Positions 1 to 8,388 of a stretch of DNA of 64,000 bases are shown piece after piece. Numbering within the stretch: position 1 is the first letter of the stretch; each line of letters opens with the position of its first letter. Under the pieces are notes generated by a model. It searched no databases and was not told where the DNA came from. It worked only from the letters and a program-made list of their open reading frames with translations. Source of the DNA: JALEFZ01 sp039820545. Its GTDB lineage: Bacteria > Bacteroidota > Bacteroidia > J057. Location: the NCBI GenBank assembly GCA_039820545.1, contig JBCBPW010000031.1:1-64000 (forward strand), in the 5' to 3' direction. Both the position numbers and the translations under genes were made by a program.

Positions 1-51
1 CAAATGAGTGCTGTGTTGATGCTACAGGAGTTTTTGCAGGGAAGAGGATAG
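1..51 (+). CDS. ruvX: Holliday junction resolvase-like RuvX/YqgF, C-terminal end (partial)
   Basis: The window opens inside a reading frame that gives QMSAVLMLQEFLQGRG and then stops at 49-51. This resembles the last helix of RuvX/YqgF proteins, where a SAV-(I/L)-(I/L)-L-(Q/E)-x-(Y/F) pattern is conserved. RuvX is an RNase H-fold nuclease tied to Holliday junction resolution and 16S rRNA 5' processing. The gene next to def on the same strand is a common Bacteroidota arrangement, which supports the call. Only 16 residues are visible, so the identification rests on a short tail and on context. Confidence 0.55.
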   Translation, partial: QMSAVLMLQEFLQGRG

Positions 52-224
52 GGAATCATTTTGGTGGGTTGCGATTTCCTGAGATAAGTATCTATCAATC
101 AAAAAAATGGTAAGCTTCAATAGAATGATAAGTCCTCCCCGAAGGCGACTCAAACAAATCTAGATTCTTTCAGGTTATTCCCCTTAATTTGTAAACTAAC
201 ATAAAGATAAGCGAATAGGCCTAT

Positions 225-785
225 ATGATTTTACCCATTATCAGTTACGGACACACAGGTTTGAGAGAAGAGACCCAAGAGATAGGTCCCGAGTATCCCG
301 ATTTGGAGAAACTGATTGAGGATATGTTTGAGACGATGTACAATGCACAGGGCGTAGGCTTGGCCGCGCCTCAGGTAAACATTCCCATTCGCTTGTTTGT
401 GGTTGACGCTTCGCCACTGGATCCGATTGGAGATGAGAAGCTAGAGGACTTCAAAAAGGTCTTTATCAATCCCGAAAAATTAGGAGAACAAGGCGAATCT
501 TGGCCATATGAAGAAGGCTGCTTGAGCATACCGGATATTCGCGAAGACGTTTACCGTCAGGAAGTTGTTCATATGCGCTACTTCGATGAGCACTTCAATG
601 AGCATGTAGAAACTTTTACGGGGATGCAAGCAAGAGTAGTACAGCATGAGTACGACCACCTAGAAGCTACTCTGTTTACAGATCATCTCTCAGGCTTGCG
701 TAGGAGGGTACTCAAAGCACGACTTAACAAAATTTCGAAAGGGCAAGTGCCTGCTCCTTATCCAATGAAGTATCCCAAGAAATAG
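225..785 (+). CDS. def: Peptide deformylase
   Basis: Removes the formyl group from the N-terminal Met of new proteins in the cytoplasm. All three family motifs are present in the 186-residue protein: GVGLAAPQ (residues 43-50), EGCLS (97-101, metal ligand Cys99) and QHEYDH (140-145, metal ligands His141 and His145, catalytic Glu142). Length is normal. The ATG start is preceded by an A/T-rich leader without a Shine-Dalgarno sequence, as usual in Bacteroidota. It follows the end of ruvX by about 170 bases and is separated from the next gene by a palindrome-bearing spacer. Confidence 0.97.
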   Translation: MILPIISYGHTGLREETQEIGPEYPDLEKLIEDMFETMYNAQGVGLAAPQVNIPIRLFVVDASPLDPIGDEKLEDFKKVFINPEKLGEQGESWPYEEGCLSIPDIREDVYRQEVVHMRYFDEHFNEHVETFTGMQARVVQHEYDHLEATLFTDHLSGLRRRVLKARLNKISKGQVPAPYPMKYPKK

Positions 786-828
786 CACATTTTTCAATTT
801 ACGGACTTTAGTATGTATTTTCTGACAA

Positions 829-847
829 ATATATGAGACTCATATAT
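829..847. repeat. Perfect 9-bp inverted repeat downstream of def
   Basis: ATATATGAG and CTCATATAT face each other around a single A. The one-base spacing makes it a poor RNA hairpin and a better candidate for a dimeric DNA-binding site. It lies 107 bases upstream of the TTG box of the next promoter, so a regulatory role is possible but unproven. Confidence 0.4.
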
Positions 848-953
848 GTTGGAAATTCGATACTTATTGTTGATAATTTTCAACATTTCCGTAATCGATT
901 TCGCTGTAAATGAAGGTTTTTTGAAAAAAATATAAAATTAGTGTGAAACCTAC

Positions 954-984
954 TTGCGATCATGAATTTTTAATACTAAATTTG
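954..984 (+). promoter_or_regulatory. Bacteroidota-type promoter (TTG, 20-bp spacer, TAAATTTG)
   Basis: A TTG at 954-956 and TAAATTTG at 977-984 are separated by 20 bases. This matches the primary-sigma consensus described for Bacteroidota (-33 TTG, -7 TAnnTTTG, spacer about 17-23). It sits about 40 bases upstream of the small ORF at 1027, so it should drive that gene with a short leader. Confidence 0.65.
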
Positions 985-1026
985 TGTACATTTTAGGTTT
1001 AGTATGTCTTCCAATAAGTGAATTTT

Positions 1027-1269
1027 ATGACAGCGCAAGATTTGCACGCTAAAGTCCTCGCAACTAAGCACTTCCTTAATAAGGAGATTGTGCGTAATAA
1101 GAAGTCCAGTAACGAGGCAATGTTAACTTTCCGTGAAATTGGTGTACGTATGGACATGATCCATGAAGCGGAGCGTAAAGGTGTCAGAAATCTAGACGAA
1201 CGTGAAAATCGTAAGCTTACGCGCATGATCAGCGAGCTTGAGCGTCTAGCCAACATCTCATTGAATTAA
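1027..1269 (+). CDS. Small conserved hypothetical protein (80 aa), charged and helical
   Basis: I do not recognise a named family. The protein is small, rich in Arg, Lys and Glu, and predicted almost wholly helical; the C-terminal half (about residues 45-75) looks like an amphipathic or coiled-coil helix (DERENRKLTRMISELERL). It is soluble, with no signal peptide. A GTG at 1018 would add three residues, but the ATG at 1027 is preferred. It is monocistronic: a strong consensus promoter lies just upstream and a good intrinsic terminator 24 bases downstream. Such a dedicated transcription unit argues that it is a real gene. Confidence 0.7.
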   Translation: MTAQDLHAKVLATKHFLNKEIVRNKKSSNEAMLTFREIGVRMDMIHEAERKGVRNLDERENRKLTRMISELERLANISLN

Positions 1270-1292
1270 GGCACCTGTCATGGCTAAAAAAG

Positions 1293-1324
1293 AAGGGGGA
1301 GGCGAAATCGCTTCCCTTTTTTTT
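1293..1324 (+). terminator. Rho-independent terminator after the small ORF
   Basis: GGGAGGCG (1297-1304) pairs with CGCTTCCC (1309-1316) through one G-U wobble around an AAAT loop, extended by A/G-U pairs, and runs straight into eight T residues. Confidence 0.85.
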
Positions 1325-1441
1325 GTCTTTTCCTTCCGATACTGATAAATTGCCTTCAGTTTATATAAAAGTACGCGACTAAAAATACATTCTTGATAGT
1401 CAGTACTTTGTGATTTTAAGGTTTCGTCGGAATACACACTT

Positions 1442-1816
1442 ATGGATAGCGTACAATCCTACCTCCCTATATTATTGCTGATTACCATCGCCACAGGTAC
1501 AGGCTTATTGCTCGCCAACCTCTCCCGATGGATGGGACCCCTTCGTCCCAATCAACTCAAAAGCTCCACTTATGAGAGTGGAATGGACCCCGTAGGAACT
1601 GCTCATGAACGATTCTCCGTGAAGTTCTACCTCGTGGCAATGCTGTTCATCCTCTTTGATATAGAGGTGGTGTTCATGTATCCTTGGGCCGTTCAATATA
1701 AGCAGCTTCTCACGACTTATGGACTGTTTCCACTTGTGGAAATGTTCATCTTTATAGCCATACTTTTTGTAGGCTATATCTACGTCTACAGAAAAGGCGG
1801 ATTGAAATGGACCTAA
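1442..1816 (+). CDS. nuoA: NADH-quinone oxidoreductase subunit A
   Basis: Membrane subunit of respiratory complex I. The 124-residue protein has three predicted membrane helices (about 7-26, 63-83 and 95-115). The conserved loop YESGMDPVG (residues 44-52) and the stretch AMLFILFDIEVVFMYPWA are diagnostic of NuoA/ND3. Start ATG, no clear Shine-Dalgarno sequence. It is followed after 144 bases by nuoB, but the remaining complex I genes do not follow. Confidence 0.95.
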   Translation: MDSVQSYLPILLLITIATGTGLLLANLSRWMGPLRPNQLKSSTYESGMDPVGTAHERFSVKFYLVAMLFILFDIEVVFMYPWAVQYKQLLTTYGLFPLVEMFIFIAILFVGYIYVYRKGGLKWT

Positions 1817-1960
1817 GGAAAGCTTGAATAATAGCCTTCTAGAGGAACATTTCGCGCAACCCTCAGTTATATAATTTATTCAATATGAACCATCGGAGGC
1901 AAGTCACAGGCTCCAATAAATTACACCTACTTGACTTGGCCTACCTAAAGATAAAGTGCT

Positions 1961-2443
1961 ATGGGAATTGAAAAAGCATTAGCCAAACAAGGATACCTGC
2001 TCTCATCGGTAGATTTTTTGACCAACTGGGCCCGCGCCAACTCTATGTGGCCGATGCCTATGGGGCTGGCTTGCTGCGCCATTGAGATGATGGCTATGGC
2101 AGGACCTCAGTATGACGTGTCCCGATTTGGATCGGAAGTGTTTCGCTTTTCTCCACGACAGGCGGACCTGATGATTGTAGCAGGTTGGACTACCTACAAA
2201 ATGTCTCACGCGATCAAGCGCATCTGGGACCAGATGCCCGATCCCAAGTGGTGCGTAGCCATGGGAGCATGTGCTTCTTCAGGAGGTATGCACCGCGTAT
2301 ATGGTGTGGTACAAGGGGTCGATCAGTTTCTCCCTGTAGATGTCTACATACCTGGCTGTCCCCCCCGTCCAGAGGTCGTGATACACGCGCTACAGACCAT
2401 TCAGGAAAAAGTTAAGACCGAACACTCAGTCCTGCAGGACTAA
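1961..2443 (+). CDS. nuoB: NADH-quinone oxidoreductase subunit B
   Basis: Peripheral complex I subunit that holds the terminal 4Fe-4S cluster N2. The ligands are all present: the tandem Cys38-Cys39 in LACCAIEMM, Cys104 in GACASSGG and Cys133 in PGCPPRPE. At 160 residues it is a compact, complete NuoB. The neighbour downstream is a beta-lactamase rather than nuoC/D, so nuoA-nuoB form a detached pair; the rest of complex I must lie elsewhere in the genome if the enzyme works. Confidence 0.96.
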   Translation: MGIEKALAKQGYLLSSVDFLTNWARANSMWPMPMGLACCAIEMMAMAGPQYDVSRFGSEVFRFSPRQADLMIVAGWTTYKMSHAIKRIWDQMPDPKWCVAMGACASSGGMHRVYGVVQGVDQFLPVDVYIPGCPPRPEVVIHALQTIQEKVKTEHSVLQD

Positions 2444-2576
2444 TTAAGGTTTATTTCTAACGAATTCTCTAAGATACGTCTAGACTGCGTGTCGATTAGA
2501 TACATTCGAGGCAAGGATTCAGTAAGCACTGCATTCTTGCCTTTTCATTTTACTCACTATTTCCTTACGATTTCTC

Positions 2577-3374
2577 ATGCGTCACATTGCCCTTCTTTCG
2601 CTTATCGTCGGTACGATTACTTTATTCAGTTGCGACTCGATTCGTCGAGATGTCCCCCATCCCGAATGGAAAGCGGTTTTTGATACCCTCCATGTCACAG
2701 GCTCCATCATCGTTCAAGATTATCAAGACGGGATCGTCCACGTCTACAATCCCGACAGGATAGACCGTGCGTTTAGGCCTGCTTCCACCTTCAAGATCCC
2801 CCACTCCCTCATTGCCCTCCAGACAGGTGCCGTCAAAGATACAGCTGAGATCATTCCTTGGGACAGTGTCGCGCGCTTCATGCCCACGTGGAATAGAGAC
2901 CACTCTATGCGTACAGCATTGCCTCAGTCAGTAGTGTGGTTCTATCAGGAGACGGCGAGACGGATTGGACAGGACAGCCTACGTGCTTATATGGAGATGT
3001 TTCGGTATGGCAATCGCGATACCTCTGGCCGTGTGGATCGTTTTTGGTTGACAGGAGGGCTTCGAATCACTTCACGTGAGCAGATCGACTTCCTGCGAAA
3101 ATTGTATTTTGAGCTTTTACCTGTAGATGTGACCTATCAGAGAATGGTCAAAGATCTACTCCTATTGGAGAAAGGAGATGATTATGCATGGTATGGGAAG
3201 ACAGGTTGGGATACCTCCCAAAGAGAAAAGCAGAAAGGCTGGATTGTGGGATGGGTAGAAAAAGGAGAAAAAGTCTATTTTTATGCCACCCATATAGACA
3301 TCAAGGAGCGGGAGGACGCCGCTAAGAGGACGCAGGTGACGCGAAGGGTGTTGGAAGAACTGGGTTTGATATAG
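2577..3374 (+). CDS. Class D (OXA-type) beta-lactamase family lipoprotein
   Basis: Serine beta-lactamase/penicillin-binding fold, predicted to sit in the envelope as a lipoprotein: signal sequence with lipobox LFSC, Cys19. Motifs appear in the order expected of class D enzymes: S70-T-F-K73 (active-site Ser and carboxylatable Lys), S118-V-V120, Y144-G-N146, W157, and K208-T-G210, followed by a W-x-V-G-W strand at 222-226. With all catalytic residues intact, activity is plausible, but the substrate range cannot be read from sequence. At 265 residues it has the usual OXA length. It is followed after 7 bases by an acyl-CoA dehydrogenase gene on the same strand and may be co-transcribed with it. 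Nothing mobile surrounds it, so it looks like a resident chromosomal gene. Confidence 0.9.
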   Translation: MRHIALLSLIVGTITLFSCDSIRRDVPHPEWKAVFDTLHVTGSIIVQDYQDGIVHVYNPDRIDRAFRPASTFKIPHSLIALQTGAVKDTAEIIPWDSVARFMPTWNRDHSMRTALPQSVVWFYQETARRIGQDSLRAYMEMFRYGNRDTSGRVDRFWLTGGLRITSREQIDFLRKLYFELLPVDVTYQRMVKDLLLLEKGDDYAWYGKTGWDTSQREKQKGWIVGWVEKGEKVYFYATHIDIKEREDAAKRTQVTRRVLEELGLI

Positions 3375-3381
3375 TTGGAAA

Positions 3382-4242
3382 ATGATGAGTAAAAGCATAC
3401 AAAAAATAGCAGTCATTGGGGGCGGTGTCATGGGCCGTGGCATCGCCTTGACAGCTGCACGTGCAGGTTATGATACTATCCTCTTTGATATCAAGGAGGA
3501 AATGCTAGAAAAAGCAGATCAGTATGCACAGAAGTTTCTCGCCAAGTCAGTAGAAAAAGGCAAAATGTCAGAAGAGGCACGTTCTGAGGCGCTAGGAAAC
3601 CTAAGCTTCACGACAGATCCGACTGCGCTAGTCGCAGATTGCTTGATAGAGGCTGTGCCTGAAAATCTTGCACTTAAGCATAAGGTACTGGCTCCGCTGG
3701 AAGCCCAAAATGCTCCTGATACAATCATCGCGAGCAATACATCCACGATTCCCATCACCCAGATTGCCGCAGGTCTTCTGCGCCCCCAACAGGTAGTTGG
3801 GATGCACTTTTTCAACCCTGCTCCCATCATGAAACTTGTGGAGGTCATCTCAGGTGTGGCTACAGCACCAGAGGTGTCAGATTCGATCTTCTCCTTGGCT
3901 CAAAGTATGGGGAAAGTTCCCGTCAAAACCAAGGATGCCCCAGGCTTCATTGTGAATCGTGTCGCTCGCCAGTTTTATCTAGAGTCTCAACGAATCCTAC
4001 AAGATCAGACAGCTGACCACACAGCCATCGATCGTCTGATGAAGAGTAGCGGATTCCGTATGGGACCTTTCGAACTGATGGATTTGATCGGGATCGAGAC
4101 GAATCACGAGGTTTCCAAATCTATGTATGCAGCATTTTTCTATGAGGAACGATTCCAGCCAAGCCTTGTGCAGCAGCAAAAAGTAGACGCGGGGCATTAT
4201 GGAAGAAAAACAGGCAAGGGTTTTTACGATTACACGTCCTAA
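3382..4242 (+). CDS. 3-hydroxyacyl-CoA dehydrogenase (HbdA/PaaH type)
   Basis: NAD-dependent oxidation of 3-hydroxyacyl-CoA (or reduction of acetoacetyl-CoA) in fatty-acid or butyrate-type metabolism. The N-terminal Rossmann fold has GGGVMGRG at 13-20. Catalytic residues are visible: Ser119 in ASNTS, His142 in MHFFNPAP, Glu154 and Asn192 in PGFIVNRV. The C-terminal KTGKGFYDY is also typical. At 286 residues it is a stand-alone single-domain enzyme without a fused crotonase. It starts 7 bases after the beta-lactamase stop, and the DoxX-like gene follows 5 bases later, so the three are probably one transcript. Confidence 0.94.
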   Translation: MMSKSIQKIAVIGGGVMGRGIALTAARAGYDTILFDIKEEMLEKADQYAQKFLAKSVEKGKMSEEARSEALGNLSFTTDPTALVADCLIEAVPENLALKHKVLAPLEAQNAPDTIIASNTSTIPITQIAAGLLRPQQVVGMHFFNPAPIMKLVEVISGVATAPEVSDSIFSLAQSMGKVPVKTKDAPGFIVNRVARQFYLESQRILQDQTADHTAIDRLMKSSGFRMGPFELMDLIGIETNHEVSKSMYAAFFYEERFQPSLVQQQKVDAGHYGRKTGKGFYDYTS

Positions 4243-4247
4243 CCATC

Positions 4248-4604
4248 ATGAAAAAAGTCCTCCCCTATATTCTGGCCGTCATCATGCTCTTGAGTGCCGT
4301 CGTCCATGTCGCCATGCCAGCAGCATATGAGCCTTTGATACCGTCATTCATCTCCCCCGATCTAGCCAATATATTGACAGCTATCCTAGAAGCGGCTGTA
4401 GGTGTCTTGCTTTTACTACCCAAGTATCGAGCTTGGGGGGGCTTGGGATTTGGCTTATTGATGGTGGGTTTTCTGCCTATCCATGTGTGGGATATGCTCA
4501 AAGAAACGCCTTTCATTGGTCCCATGCCCGTTGCGATCGGGAGAGTGGTCATCCAGTTCGTCCTGATTTATGCTGGATATTGGATTTGGAAGGGGAATCG
4601 CTAA
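4248..4604 (+). CDS. DoxX-like integral membrane protein
   Basis: A 118-residue, four-helix membrane protein. Hydrophobic segments are at about 4-24, 42-60, 66-86 and 95-114, with the small-residue pattern and the G-L-G-x-G-L-L motif seen in DoxX/MauE-like proteins. Function is unknown for most members; some act with thiol or quinone chemistry. It lies 5 bases downstream of the hydroxyacyl-CoA dehydrogenase, so it is likely in the same operon. Confidence 0.7.
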   Translation: MKKVLPYILAVIMLLSAVVHVAMPAAYEPLIPSFISPDLANILTAILEAAVGVLLLLPKYRAWGGLGFGLLMVGFLPIHVWDMLKETPFIGPMPVAIGRVVIQFVLIYAGYWIWKGNR

Positions 4605-4640
4605 TTTCCCCTATATTTCCTGCTATCAACTGCACAAAAG

Positions 4641-4904
4641 ATGATCAAATACAAAGATTTCGTCCCCAAGTATGAAAAACGGGACTGGGTACAAAACCCT
4701 AAGGACTTTCAGGATTTTCACGAGCTTCTACCTGAGATTAACGACTGGCTAGAAGGGGATAGTCGTCGTTTAATCAACATCGAAACGGTCGTTCTCCCTA
4801 ACATACACAAACTCAAAGAAAAGGGATCTATAGATACAGATCTGATGATGTCAGGTTCCTACGATCGCTGGCATCAATTTGTACGTGTGTGGTATTGGGA
4901 GTAA
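4641..4904 (+). CDS. Hypothetical protein (87 aa)
   Basis: No family is recognised with confidence. The protein is soluble and acidic, with the segment RRLINIETVVLPNIH in the middle and an aromatic C-terminus ending WHQFVRVWYWE, a pattern that suggests a small alpha/beta fold. It starts 36 bases after the DoxX-like gene and may close that operon. Its stop codon lies within a short hairpin, GAGTA/TACTC (4899-4914), shared with the end of the convergent deiminase gene, which could act as a two-way terminator. Confidence 0.6.
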   Translation: MIKYKDFVPKYEKRDWVQNPKDFQDFHELLPEINDWLEGDSRRLINIETVVLPNIHKLKEKGSIDTDLMMSGSYDRWHQFVRVWYWE

Positions 4905-4912
4905 ATGTCTAC

Positions 4913-6370
4913 TCAATAATCCCTCGCAATCGGCATCGTCAAGCAATGAACGCCTCCATTATCTGTACGGATCTCGTTGGATGACATCGTCTGCAAAAAT
5001 GCTTGAGGGTCTATGGACTGCATTTTCTTGAGCAATGCTTGGTTAGTCGTAGGATTTCGATGATAAGAAATGGGACGGAATGGAGCGGTACAAAAGGTAT
5101 TGCCCGCCATATTTTGTTGCTCAAATAAAGCGACTTTCAAGTGTTCATAGGGCGTAATGTAATCCTCCAATGGTCCCCCAATCCACGTGATTCTATCGGG
5201 ATCAAGTAAGTCGTCCTGGATCAGCTGGTCTAGAAAATAGGTGGAGGCTTGCGGGAGGCGCTCGATTCTGCCCTTCTTCTTGATGTGGTCCCGGTCGTAG
5301 ACCTCACACTTTCCAGCATGCTCAAACATGATCTTACTCGGTAGTTGGGTCAAGTCTGTACGGTTGATCCCAATGTTGCGGCGCAGCCAAGTGATGAAAT
5401 TTTGTAAAACAGCTTTGGCTGAAATCTCTACAATAGGGTCTGGATGCCCAAAAATATACGGCATAGAGATCGCTGATTTGGGACCGACCATATTGAACAC
5501 TGTATCTAGATGGATAAAGCCTTTCAAGTCAGGCACATTGACCATGTAGATGCGTTGGATCTTTTGTTCTACATCCGCCTCAAAAATCTTTTCTACCAAT
5601 AAATTGAAAGCCGCACGTGTCGTACGATTGCTGTACATGTGCTCATAGCGCCCCACACCGATGGCCAAAGTCTCTTCATTGATGACCATGATATTGCCTC
5701 CTTCGAGTATCATATGATCTGTCAATCCGCTCCATGCAGGATCTTCCTGTACCTGACGGCGGAGTTGGACCATGTCCATAAAGATGCTGCCTTTATCAAA
5801 GGCAGGGTGATACTTGAAGATGGCACGCGTAAGGGGAGTCTCCGTTTTGCGACGAGGCGAAGCCATCGAAGGGATGATGACCCCACATTGGATGATAGAG
5901 GCAGAGTCACGGACCCACATCAGTTCACGCTTGGGCGGGATGATGATCTTGGGCAGCTTGTGGTTGTTGAGGGTGAGCTTCCTAGGATAACCTTCAATCA
6001 GATCCCGCACAATTTCTTTGGCATCATACCTTTCCAGTTTGATCCCTCTAGCTTGCAAGTGATCGATGTAGGTTTCCGCCATGTCATAGAGGATGTCCTG
6101 CAACACACGGAAACGATAGCGATAATCTCTATTCTCAAAGACTTCCTCAAGCAGGGTAGCAATTTCCCATACATTCTCCTCCCCAATCTCAGCTGTAAGA
6201 AACTGCTTGAGGTCTCCATGATCCTTCTGCAGTTCTTGGTAAGCATAAGGATAGTTGCCCATCAGTACATGGTCTCCCTCCCAGGGAATCAGTTGCTGAT
6301 GCTCAGTTCCAGGGGTATGGATGATGACCTTTTGAAGAGGGGCAAATTCAGAATGTATACTTGGTTTCAT
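4913..6370 (-). CDS. Arginine deiminase family protein with C-terminal insertion
   Basis: Guanidino-group modifying enzyme fold; the closest match is arginine deiminase, which turns arginine into citrulline and ammonia. Numbered from the ATG at 6370, the catalytic set is in place: Asp155 (VRDSAS), Glu223 (LEGGN), His287 and Asp289 (HLDTVFN), and nucleophile Cys476 in GGVHCLTMPI. An upstream TTG would add nine residues but leaves the typical start MKPSIHSE less natural. At 485 residues it is longer than the usual ~410. The distance from the catalytic His to the catalytic Cys is about 60 residues greater than in classical deiminases, so there is an insertion there. It lies 34 bases downstream of ctlX and is probably co-transcribed. 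It may be an arginine deiminase or a relative acting on a related guanidine. Confidence 0.85.
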   Translation of the reverse strand: MKPSIHSEFAPLQKVIIHTPGTEHQQLIPWEGDHVLMGNYPYAYQELQKDHGDLKQFLTAEIGEENVWEIATLLEEVFENRDYRYRFRVLQDILYDMAETYIDHLQARGIKLERYDAKEIVRDLIEGYPRKLTLNNHKLPKIIIPPKRELMWVRDSASIIQCGVIIPSMASPRRKTETPLTRAIFKYHPAFDKGSIFMDMVQLRRQVQEDPAWSGLTDHMILEGGNIMVINEETLAIGVGRYEHMYSNRTTRAAFNLLVEKIFEADVEQKIQRIYMVNVPDLKGFIHLDTVFNMVGPKSAISMPYIFGHPDPIVEISAKAVLQNFITWLRRNIGINRTDLTQLPSKIMFEHAGKCEVYDRDHIKKKGRIERLPQASTYFLDQLIQDDLLDPDRITWIGGPLEDYITPYEHLKVALFEQQNMAGNTFCTAPFRPISYHRNPTTNQALLKKMQSIDPQAFLQTMSSNEIRTDNGGVHCLTMPIARDY

Positions 6371-6404
6371 GTAGGGGTGGTATAATGGGTCTGTCAAAGC
6401 GAAG

Positions 6405-7325
6405 TTACAGAAAAATCTCAGCCATCATACATCTAATACTCCCTCCTCCGCATTCTTCTATGACATCTAGCGGAAAAGAGAGGATTCTGGCAAAGGTCTC
6501 TAATTGCTGAATTTGGGCTGCTGTGAGTGAGTTGTATGCACGTTGGGACATGGCCAAGAGGGATTCCCCTTGTGTATTTTTGATGTGCAGCATATTGCCT
6601 GCAAAGGCATTTACCTGTTCGGAGGTGATCTCCACAATTTTGTGCTGGGTCGATACGAGTGATTCTGTGATCTGTTTGCGCTGCACAGGGTCGGGGATAC
6701 TGTCGAGGCAGACGACGGCAAAATTTGCCCCTATGCCCATCATGACATTGGTGTGATAGATGGCTTGGCCGTGTCCATCCACAGCATCGAATAAGATCAT
6801 CTGGTAACCTGTCAGTTGTCCCCATGCCTTGACCAACTCTGGATGTGTCCGAGCAGAGCGACAAGCGTAAGCCATGCGATGGGTACGATCCAGTACCATA
6901 CTTCCTGTCCCTTCCAGGTACATACCTTGAGCTTCGCGACCCGAGAAAAAGTCGATAACATCGGGTTGTGCATAAAACGATTTGAGTCTGTCTATGACGG
7001 CTGGGGTTCGCTCCAATCTTCTATTGGGGGAGAGCATGGGATACAAGACAATCTTACCTGAAGGATGTGTCGAGAACCAATTATTGGGGAAGACGGCATC
7101 TGTTTTGACGGGCTGGTCGCTGTCTTGAACGACATGTACGTTCACATTATTTTGCCTGAGAAGGGCTACACATTGATCAAATTCTTCTTGGGCCTTCTGC
7201 GCGGTTATTTCAGGACTGTTGCTCCCCTGATGCTGGAAGGCATTACTGGCAGCTGTATCGGGATTGTATCCAAAGTGAGCAGGACGAACCATCAAAAGTG
7301 TATCTGTACAGGCGTTTCTGTGCAT
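6405..7325 (-). CDS. ctlX: CtlX-type citrulline utilisation hydrolase (guanidino-modifying family)
   Basis: A 306-residue protein of the amidinotransferase/dimethylargininase fold. Signature segments are DAVFPNNWFSTHPSG (76-90), YLEGTGSMVLDR (136-147, Glu138), YHTNVMMGIG (190-199, His191) and a C-terminal GGGSIRCMMAEI with nucleophile Cys299. This pattern matches the CtlX family, which has been linked to citrulline use in Bacteroidota. It starts with an ATG and is followed by the deiminase homologue on the same strand, so the pair probably handles arginine and citrulline nitrogen. The exact reaction is inferred from family membership. Confidence 0.85.
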   Translation of the reverse strand: MHRNACTDTLLMVRPAHFGYNPDTAASNAFQHQGSNSPEITAQKAQEEFDQCVALLRQNNVNVHVVQDSDQPVKTDAVFPNNWFSTHPSGKIVLYPMLSPNRRLERTPAVIDRLKSFYAQPDVIDFFSGREAQGMYLEGTGSMVLDRTHRMAYACRSARTHPELVKAWGQLTGYQMILFDAVDGHGQAIYHTNVMMGIGANFAVVCLDSIPDPVQRKQITESLVSTQHKIVEITSEQVNAFAGNMLHIKNTQGESLLAMSQRAYNSLTAAQIQQLETFARILSFPLDVIEECGGGSIRCMMAEIFL

Positions 7326-7582
7326 AGATGATCTAGCAGTGTGAATGAATGAAATAAAAACTGGCCGAATCTAAGATTGAAATATTGATTTTCCTTCATG
7401 GAAGGTAAACTTTTCATGCGATGATCCTGACACATTGATTACTTATACTCAAATCATTAGCTAAAAAAGAAAGCAATTTGATCATTTTTTGAGCTAAAAG
7501 ATCATTTTATGCGTTGTTAATGCGAATAATATTAGTATATTGAATTTATATTTCTAACTTTGTTGGTAATTCTGTATAAGAG

Positions 7583-8299
7583 ATGAGTAGAAGAGAGAAG
7601 AAATACAAACCTATGCATGGATCGAATCAGCCTATTGCGCTGACGGTCCCCAGGATTCGACTCAGGCACTGGGGTACCATTGCACTGATAGTGGTGGGGT
7701 CCAATATGGCTACACATTTTATGATGAATCCTGCAACAGCCTCCCTCCACAGCATTTCGCATAGAGAGGCTAGCAGCACAGAGCGTTTATATCTAGAGGA
7801 GAAAGCGGGTCAGGTGATATTTGATATGGATGGTTTTAGGGAAAAAGTACGAGAAACGGCCCAAAAACTCCACATACCTGCTGCTTGGCTCATGGCAGTG
7901 ATCGACCAGGAAAGCCAGTTCAAGTCGAGTGTGGCCAATTTTAAGGGAAGTGGTGCCGTTGGCTTGATTCAGTTTATGCCAGGCACAGCGGCGGAGCTAG
8001 GGACCAATTCCCAGTACCTCCAAATGATGGATGCCCCCTCCCAGATGGAGTATGTGTATAGATACCTCGCACAAGTGCGCAATCGGTATGGAGATTATGA
8101 GAGTTTGACTGATTTATATTTGGGCATTCTTTATCCCAAAGCCAGGAAACAAGACCCTTGTTACACCTTATTTGCCTCGCCCAGCACTTCTTACAGACAG
8201 AACTCAGGCCTGGACCATGACCGTGACAAGCGCGTGACCATCAGTGATATCGATCGGCACCTTCGCGATCGCTATCCAGAAGCCTATATCGCAAAATGA
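7583..8299 (+). CDS. Membrane-anchored lytic transglycosylase (SLT domain)
   Basis: Cleaves the glycan strand of peptidoglycan. A hydrophobic stretch at about 31-47 should act as a signal anchor, with the catalytic part in the periplasm. The SLT fold begins near residue 95; the catalytic Glu110 sits in VIDQESQF, followed by GAVGLIQFMPGTA (124-136). The C-terminal part after residue 180 resembles the end of phage-type SLT proteins rather than Slt70. A TAACTTTG box at 7555-7562 lies 20 bases upstream of the ATG and could be a -7 element, although no TTG lies at the proper distance. It is divergent from ctlX. Confidence 0.88.
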   Translation: MSRREKKYKPMHGSNQPIALTVPRIRLRHWGTIALIVVGSNMATHFMMNPATASLHSISHREASSTERLYLEEKAGQVIFDMDGFREKVRETAQKLHIPAAWLMAVIDQESQFKSSVANFKGSGAVGLIQFMPGTAAELGTNSQYLQMMDAPSQMEYVYRYLAQVRNRYGDYESLTDLYLGILYPKARKQDPCYTLFASPSTSYRQNSGLDHDRDKRVTISDIDRHLRDRYPEAYIAK

Positions 8300-8388
8300 A
8301 CCATGATGCTTGAACCCTAAGAATGCCCCTAATATAGGCTTGCACGTGGCGGTCTATTCTGCATTCACCATCATTCAGATACTTCATC

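Noticed and set aside
2489..2683. A 64-codon plus-strand frame overlapping the start of the beta-lactamase gene
   Set aside because: It overlaps the signal peptide of a well-supported gene in another frame and has no features of its own.
5639..6385. A 248-codon frame on the plus strand
   Set aside because: It lies wholly antisense to the arginine deiminase homologue, whose catalytic motifs are intact; the long frame is a codon-usage shadow.
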